Part shown: positions 12,303-12,938 of the stretch, one piece after another
Position numbering within the stretch: the first letter of the stretch is position 1
Layout: every line of letters begins with the position of its first letter
Source: Bacteroidales bacterium UBA4814
Lineage (GTDB): Bacteria; Bacteroidota; Bacteroidia; Bacteroidales; UBA7960
Length of the DNA stretch: 12,938 nt
Assembly: GCA_002402465.1 (NCBI GenBank)
Contig: DHFW01000039.1
Location: 1 to 12,938 of the forward strand
Direction: 5' to 3'
The notes under the pieces: model-generated
Seen by the model: the letters and a program-made list of their open reading frames with translations, nothing else
Told to the model about the DNA's origin: nothing
Databases searched by the model: none
Translations under genes and position numbers: made by a program

Positions 12303-12560
12303 ATGTCAACAAGAAAGTTGTCCAACATTCCGGTTGCAGATTTCAGAAAATTTCTTCAAAGCCAGTGTCTTAACCTGTTCAAAGAGGGCAAAGGACGTGG
12401 TGGCCATAAAAAATGATCGCGTATTGATCTCGACCGGCCCATTATTATTCAAACCCATATCGGTCCGGTTCCTGAGTTCATTGTAAAACAGGTTTTGCGC
12501 CACTTGAAAATGAACCGCGAAACGTTTCTTTTAGCCTTCAGCAAGAACCCAAAACAATAA
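12303..12560 (+). pseudogene. hicA: HicA-family toxin interrupted by an in-frame TGA
   Basis: The 85-codon frame reads MSTRKLSNIPVADFRKFLQS, then KEGKGRGGHKK, a TGA at 12414-12416, and continues without shift through LDRPIIIQTHIGPVPEFIV and KQVLRHLKMNRETFLLAF to TAA. The G-G-H motif holds the family's catalytic histidine, and the second part is the conserved HicA C-terminal half (dsRBD-like mRNA interferase). Related proteins typically have tryptophan at the stop position, so a single TGG to TGA change explains it. ATPases in this window end with TGA, which argues against recoding of TGA as an amino acid. Everything else is well preserved, so the loss seems recent. Confidence 0.85.
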
Positions 12561-12587
12561 AAAAAAACCCGGGGCGCTGCCACCGGG
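12559..12587 (-). terminator. Possible minus-strand terminator
   Basis: Read on the minus strand, CCCGG, a 10-base loop and CCGGG are followed by nine T. This would end a transcript entering from the right of the window; no minus-strand gene is visible in the last 350 bases. The hairpin is also part of the repeat below, so the terminator look may be accidental. Confidence 0.35.
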
Positions 12588-12692
12588 CTCAATTAAACCG
12601 GGCCTTCAGCCCGAAAATTTAAAAGCAAAAGACAATACCATTCATACGCCCCGAAGGGGCAACCTAATTCAACCCAATGGCAACGCCTTGGG
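12567..12692 (+). repeat. 126-bp hairpin-rich direct repeat, copy 1
   Basis: It contains CCCGG...CCGGG, CGGGC-CTTCA-GCCCG and GCCCC-GAA-GGGGC hairpins, ending CAATGGCAACGCC. It matches 12793-12917 with one base deleted and one substituted. Confidence 0.95.
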
Positions 12693-12792
12693 CAGACAAT
12701 CACAATATCGTTCATGCGCCCCGAAGGGGCAAATTAAAATGATCAACAATAAACTGCCCTTTCAGGGCGCCCGATATCAACACCACACATAT
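12693..12792. repeat. Spacer with further CCCCGAAGGGG-type hairpins
   Basis: Between the two 126-bp copies lie another GTTCATGCGCCCCGAAGGGG variant and the hairpin GCCCT-TTC-AGGGC. The spacer is thus made of diverged members of the same family. No coding potential was recognised. Confidence 0.65.
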
Positions 12793-12917
12793 ACCCGGGG
12801 CGCTGCCACCGGGCTCAATTAAACCGGGCCTTCAGCCCGAAAATTTAAAAGCAAAAGACAATACCATTCATACGCCCCGAAGGGCAACCTAATTCAACCC
12901 AATGGCAACGCCATGGG
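12793..12917 (+). repeat. 126-bp hairpin-rich direct repeat, copy 2
   Basis: Same content as 12567-12692, offset 226 bases. One G is missing in GCCCCGAAGGGGC and one T is changed to A near the end. The array probably continues beyond the window. Confidence 0.95.
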
Positions 12918-12938
12918 TAATAAATACAACACAACAAT

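Noticed and set aside
12303..12560. TGA read as an amino acid (recoding) to rescue HicA
   Set aside because: ATPases 1, 3 and 4 in this window end with TGA, so TGA is a normal stop here, and no selenocysteine-type hairpin context was recognised.

Overview
The window looks like accessory DNA from a Bacteroidota genome, probably an environmental Bacteroidales or Marinilabiliales-type lineage. The evidence is indirect. Gene starts lack strong Shine-Dalgarno sequences, and several genes are preceded by the Bacteroidota -7 element TAnnTTTG. The gene families (DUF4143 ATPases, GxxExxY nucleases, HigBA, HicBA and RelE-type addiction modules) are typical of that phylum's variable regions. No rRNA, tRNA, CRISPR array or transposase gene was found. 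TGA ends several intact genes here, so the standard code applies.

Layout, left to right: the end of a HigB-like toxin and an intact HigA antitoxin (1-446); a DUF3800 gene that seems to lack its middle (711-1184); a RelB-type antitoxin (1605-1907) running into a headless RelE toxin (to 2049); DUF4143 ATPase 1 (2373-3626); a headless second HigB and an intact second HigA (4040-4617); a tandem-repeat block enclosing GxxExxY nuclease 1 (4741-5532); DUF4143 ATPase 2 (5994-7166); DUF4143 ATPase 3 (7792-9030); GxxExxY nuclease 2 (9230-9601); an ATPase of the DUF234 type (10192-11550); HicB antitoxin (11892-12287) and a HicA toxin broken by a stop codon (12303-12560); and a block of hairpin repeats at the right edge. 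Every gene seen is on the plus strand.

Roughly a third of the window is non-coding and almost all of that is repeats of several families: ATCCGCGTT units, CTCTGTG fold-back units, a 'TTTGCGCC ... CTCGCAGAGAACGCC' family, a CCCCGGGT hairpin family, AGCAGTA runs and CCCCGAAGGGG hairpins. The most striking pattern is how the genes sit relative to these. Both nuclease genes lie almost flush between direct copies of two unrelated repeat families, and ATPases 1, 2 and 3 are bracketed by direct repeats of 105, 41 and about 120 bp. This resembles an array of one-gene cassettes, each carried in a repeat frame.

The second pattern is that every toxin that can be judged (RelE, second HigB, HicA) is broken, while each partner antitoxin is an open, apparently full reading frame. 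The two HigA copies encode identical proteins although 18 codons differ silently, which points to selection to keep the protein. The window therefore reads as a graveyard of addiction modules whose antitoxins are still maintained, mixed with four P-loop ATPases carrying nuclease-like C-terminal domains and two small nucleases. No function is proven for the ATPases or the nucleases.
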